DNA from: WANQ01 sp964448055
Lineage (GTDB): Archaea; Thermoproteota; Thermoprotei_A; Sulfolobales; WANQ01
Assembly: GCA_964448055.1 (NCBI GenBank)
Contig: CAYUVB010000059.1
Span: 1 to 8,144 of the forward strand
Length of the DNA stretch: 8,144 nt
Direction: 5' to 3'
Shown in pieces: positions 5,640 through 8,144 of the stretch (position 1 is the first letter of the stretch; each line of letters opens with the position of its first letter). Under the pieces are notes generated by a model that saw only the letters and a list, made by a program, of their open reading frames with translations, was not told the DNA's origin and ran no database searches. The position numbers and the translations under genes were made by a program.

Positions 5640-6263
5640 TTAAGGATATATTTTCTTGCCAAAGCCTTCACGAGTATTGGATTGATCATAGATTTCTTCC
5701 ACTATGAATACGTAGGCTGGATAACTACTTCTACCACTTCTAGGTTTATGAAATATGTCGTGCATAGCGTTAAGGTATCTCTTATATAAATCAGTATCAT
5801 CCTCATGTATTTCAACTTTGCATCTAACTTCAAAGCTCGTATTAGGCGGTGTATAGAAGACTAGAGTTGCCTTACCAGTAGCTTTAATGTTCCTCCATGT
5901 ATGGTTAAAAGCCATTTCTAGTCCACCAAGTTTTCGGAAGTCTATCATGTCTTCACGATAGAATTCTTCTAGCAACACCCTCGAAACATCTCTTAACATT
6001 CTCCCGCTAGTTTTAGCGTAAGTGTATTCCTCAGCTCTACGTACTAGTTCTTCAAGATGTTCTTCACGAGGGACAAAACCTACCATTTTAACACTACCGC
6101 TAAGACCTGCAGGACCACATGTTACTATAATAGGGGTTGTACGAGTAAACTCCAACATCATTTTCTCATAGCTAATTTGTTCTCCCTTTACAAGCCTTTC
6201 CAGTAAAGCTCTTCTCTCATAAAATATATAGTTTATATAACGTTGAGGTAAACCTGTTCCCAA
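5640..6263 (-). CDS. Uncharacterised 207-residue protein, possibly FMN-binding split-barrel (PPOX-like)
   Basis: The TTG start at 6263 is supported by GGTGAT (6269-6274) 5 nt upstream; the nearby ATG (6265-6267) is out of frame. There is no signal peptide or membrane segment, so a soluble cytoplasmic protein is likely. The alternating hydrophobic stretches TPIIVTCGPAGLSGSVKMVGFV (split here as 43-53 and 54-64), then KATLVFYTPP (131-140), SFEVRCKVEIHED (143-155) and YPAYVFIVEEIY (181-192), with a Glu/Arg-rich helical insert at 66-118, resemble the strand order of pyridoxamine-phosphate-oxidase-like split barrels that bind FMN or F420. The resemblance is of pattern only and no catalytic residue can be named. 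It follows nikR on the same strand after 112 bp with its own promoter-like sequence, so it may or may not belong to the metal operon. Confidence 0.8.
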   Translation of the reverse strand: MGTGLPQRYINYIFYERRALLERLVKGEQISYEKMMLEFTRTTPIIVTCGPAGLSGSVKMVGFVPREEHLEELVRRAEEYTYAKTSGRMLRDVSRVLLEEFYREDMIDFRKLGGLEMAFNHTWRNIKATGKATLVFYTPPNTSFEVRCKVEIHEDDTDLYKRYLNAMHDIFHKPRSGRSSYPAYVFIVEEIYDQSNTREGFGKKIYP

Positions 6264-6375
6264 GCATAATCACCGCGATAGTGAATTATGTATTAAGATT
6301 AAAATATTAATAAAACATTGTTAAGTCGAGTAAGGTAAATATTTAGGGAATCCTTTTAGAGAAAGACCATTAGGG
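6264..6375 (-). promoter_or_regulatory. Promoter and ribosome binding site for the 207-residue gene
   Basis: Read on the minus strand, TTTATTAATATTTT (6301-6314) is a good TATA-like element about 30 nt before GGTGAT (6269-6274), which in turn is 5 nt before the TTG start. This suggests independent transcription rather than simple read-through from nikR. No clear oligo-T terminator for nikR and no NikR-type long palindrome were seen in the gap. Confidence 0.45.
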
Positions 6376-6774
6376 CTATGTTGATGTAATTGGCATATAA
6401 CGGATCTTACATTTAGTCTCTTCTACTAACCTCTTATGTAATAGTGCTATACGTTCTGAAGGGCCAGATACTATCATAAACTCTATACATACATCTCCTA
6501 CATGTGTGTGATTGTATGAATGTATTATGTCACGGTTTTCCTCAATAATCCTAAATAGTTCCTCATGTTCAACTCTACCAGTTAGGATCATCACTCCTTG
6601 GCAATGATGAGGTTCAAGATAGTGTAGGTGGTCATGTACGTATTCTCTAAGAGCTTCTTCGACAAGGCTAGATCTATCTATCCCTAAGGCTTCCGTAAGT
6701 CTATCTAAGCTCTGTGCTAGATCTTCCGATATAGAGATACCAAATCTCCTCTTACTGGGCAAGGCTCTTACCAC
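6376..6774 (-). CDS. nikR: NikR-type ribbon-helix-helix metal-responsive regulator with altered metal site
   Basis: This is 132 residues, the standard NikR length. The N-terminal ribbon-helix-helix DNA-binding domain is RRFGISISEDLAQSLDRL (9-26) followed by IDRSSLVEEALREYV (32-46). The C-terminal ACT-like metal domain has GVMILTG (60-66), NHTHVGDVCIEF (88-99) and IVSGPSERI (101-109). H89, H91 and C96 correspond to the nickel ligands of the HVH...C motif. The first ligand histidine of NikR is missing, with I77 or E78 at its place, and the distance from the second His of the pair to Cys is one residue shorter than usual. NikR family proteins repress nickel uptake genes when nickel is sufficient. 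The GTG start overlaps the end of the upstream permease gene by 7 nt, with GGAG just before it; a TTG at 6762 is an alternative start. Metal specificity may differ from nickel. Confidence 0.82.
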   Translation of the reverse strand: MVRALPSKRRFGISISEDLAQSLDRLTEALGIDRSSLVEEALREYVHDHLHYLEPHHCQGVMILTGRVEHEELFRIIEENRDIIHSYNHTHVGDVCIEFMIVSGPSERIALLHKRLVEETKCKIRYMPITST

Positions 6775-8144
6775 ATCTCCTTCTTTAAGATTAACGCGGC
6801 TACATATATGATAAGAAGTACTAGTCCTGTTATACCTGCAGGTGCTTGCCCTAATAATATTGATAGATATAATCCTAGTAAACTGGATACTAGGCTAACA
6901 CCCATACTTGATACTAGTGCTCCTTTAGCACTACGTGATAATGTGATTGCTATAGTTGATGGAAGTAGCACTAATATGTGTTCAAGAACAAAGCCCACGA
7001 TTTTTATTAATGCAACAGTAGTAAGTGCTAGTAAAGTATATATTAATAGATCATATAAACGTATGTTCACGCCAGTTAATCTAACATAACTACGATCAAT
7101 GCCTATACACATTTGTTCTCGGCAAGTTAATATTACGGTTGAAACGGCTAAACAAGCTATGCTTAAGGCGTATATGGCATCTGTCCACCCAGCAAGTAAT
7201 GGGTCACCGATAATTATAGCCCATATACTGGTCTCGACAGGGAACATAGTTAGTACATAGTATAATGCTAGTACACTACCAGAGGCTGTGAATGCTACGA
7301 ATAGAGCGGTTGCAACATCTGCCTCGAATCCCCGATGAATCATGTATCCTGCAAGATAAATTAATCCTAAGCCAATAATTATAGCCCATGTATATTCATC
7401 GCCAATACTTAAGAGTTTAGCTAACGGTATACCCAGGGTAGCGGCAAGTAACGCTGCATGAGGAGAAGCACTAGCAAGAAAATATAGTCTTCGAGAAGCA
7501 ATAATAGGGCTTAAGGATCCGTAGGCAATAGCAGCTGAGACCATAACTATAACCCATATAGGGTTCACAAAAACTGCGAATAAAGACGCAATAGCAAGTA
7601 TCCCAAATATGGTTACAAGCGTTCTATTCCATGTGTATGAAATAATACCTAGAGCAATGAAGATTATAGTAAAAATTACAGGTACTATCAAGTGTAAGTT
7701 TGAACTCGCCATAACTTTATGGCTAACTTGCTCAGTGATACTCTTAGTTATTACCTCGAATTGAGCTGATATATTCTCTATTTTATCTAATATACTCTTG
7801 GATAGTAGTGGTGATGGAACATATAATATTGACACGTTATACTCCTCGGCTAAACTTAGAAGGGTTCTAGAAGCAGGAGCCTTCGGCGGATTAGTAATTA
7901 CAACAAGTCTTATGGTACCATTACTTAATGCATTCTCTATTCTCCTAACATCTTCAGCTAATACGGGTATACCGTGTTCACGAACCATAAGGTACTTTAT
8001 TTTAACTCCAAGCCATGAAACAGCATACTGTGTTACAGGTATATCAGCAATAGCTGTAATATTAATCTTTGGTGTTGTATCAACTATATAATTGAGCTTC
8101 CTTATAAGCTCCTCAACTATCCTAACGTAGTGGTCACGACAACT
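6768..8144 (-). CDS. ABC-3 (ZnuB/TroC-like) metal permease fused to a substrate-binding-protein-like domain, N-terminus outside window
   Basis: The frame is open from the window edge to TAA 6768, showing 458 residues; an internal ATG at 7988 is unlikely to be the real start because homology-like sequence continues upstream. Residues 1-140 of the visible part resemble the C-lobe of ZnuA/TroA-type binding proteins (ITAIADIPVTQYAVSWLGV, VLAEDVRRIENAL, then EEYNVSILYVPSP). From about 148 on it is an ABC-3 permease with about eight to ten membrane segments, the SASPHAALLAATLGIP motif (family SHavLpG), IIIGDPLL and GQAPAGITGLVLLI near the end. It should import a divalent metal across the cytoplasmic membrane with an ATPase encoded elsewhere, probably upstream. 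Overlap with nikR suggests nickel or cobalt, an inference from context; ABC-3 permeases usually carry zinc or manganese. The expected acidic metal ligands of the C-lobe are not evident. Confidence 0.85.
   Translation of the reverse strand, partial: SCRDHYVRIVEELIRKLNYIVDTTPKINITAIADIPVTQYAVSWLGVKIKYLMVREHGIPVLAEDVRRIENALSNGTIRLVVITNPPKAPASRTLLSLAEEYNVSILYVPSPLLSKSILDKIENISAQFEVITKSITEQVSHKVMASSNLHLIVPVIFTIIFIALGIISYTWNRTLVTIFGILAIASLFAVFVNPIWVIVMVSAAIAYGSLSPIIASRRLYFLASASPHAALLAATLGIPLAKLLSIGDEYTWAIIIGLGLIYLAGYMIHRGFEADVATALFVAFTASGSVLALYYVLTMFPVETSIWAIIIGDPLLAGWTDAIYALSIACLAVSTVILTCREQMCIGIDRSYVRLTGVNIRLYDLLIYTLLALTTVALIKIVGFVLEHILVLLPSTIAITLSRSAKGALVSSMGVSLVSSLLGLYLSILLGQAPAGITGLVLLIIYVAALILKKEMW

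Noticed and set aside
1..8144. CRISPR array, insertion sequence, tRNA or rRNA gene
   Set aside because: No regularly spaced repeats, transposase motifs, terminal inverted repeats, or tRNA/rRNA-like sequences were seen on either strand. The only tandem repeat is the 33-nt unit at 5511-5591, which has no spacers.
7988..8144. ATG at 7988 as the true start of the permease gene
   Set aside because: The frame stays open to the window edge and the 52 upstream codons continue the binding-protein-like domain without a ribosome binding site near 7988.

Overview
The window looks like chromosomal DNA of a hyperthermophilic archaeon, most likely a crenarchaeon of the Desulfurococcales type. The reasons are an ADP-forming acetyl-CoA synthetase alpha subunit, GGTGA/GGGGTG-type Shine-Dalgarno motifs in front of GTG and TTG starts, heavy use of ATA, AGA and AGG codons, AT-rich TATA-like promoters, and a C/D box sRNA whose guides fit crenarchaeal 16S rRNA. 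The taxonomic call is an inference. A run of exactly 100 N (2093-2192) shows that the assembly is a draft.

Left part (1-4684), ordinary metabolism: an ornithine cyclodeaminase/mu-crystallin family enzyme (minus strand, C-terminus outside the window); a divergently transcribed ribokinase-like PfkB sugar kinase; a convergent ArsB/NhaD/P-protein-type membrane transporter broken by the N gap and overlapping the kinase by 9 bp; and, divergent from it, the alpha subunit of ADP-forming acetyl-CoA synthetase, which makes ATP from acyl-CoA.

Middle part (4685-5639), the unusual region: a decayed remnant of an endonuclease IV-like TIM-barrel gene; at its tail a C/D box sRNA with two guides that both appear to target the same segment of 16S rRNA about 21 nt apart; then a possible leader hairpin and a 32-codon reading frame made almost only of glutamate with tryptophan pairs every 11 residues. 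I know of no described family like that peptide, and it is the best candidate for something new here.

Right part (5640-8144), minus strand: a metal-transport operon fragment in which a fused substrate-binding-domain/ABC-3 permease protein (N-terminus outside the window) overlaps a NikR-type regulator with an altered nickel site. It is followed, behind its own promoter-like sequence, by an unassigned 207-residue protein that may have an FMN-binding split-barrel fold. The transporter ATPase is not in the window.
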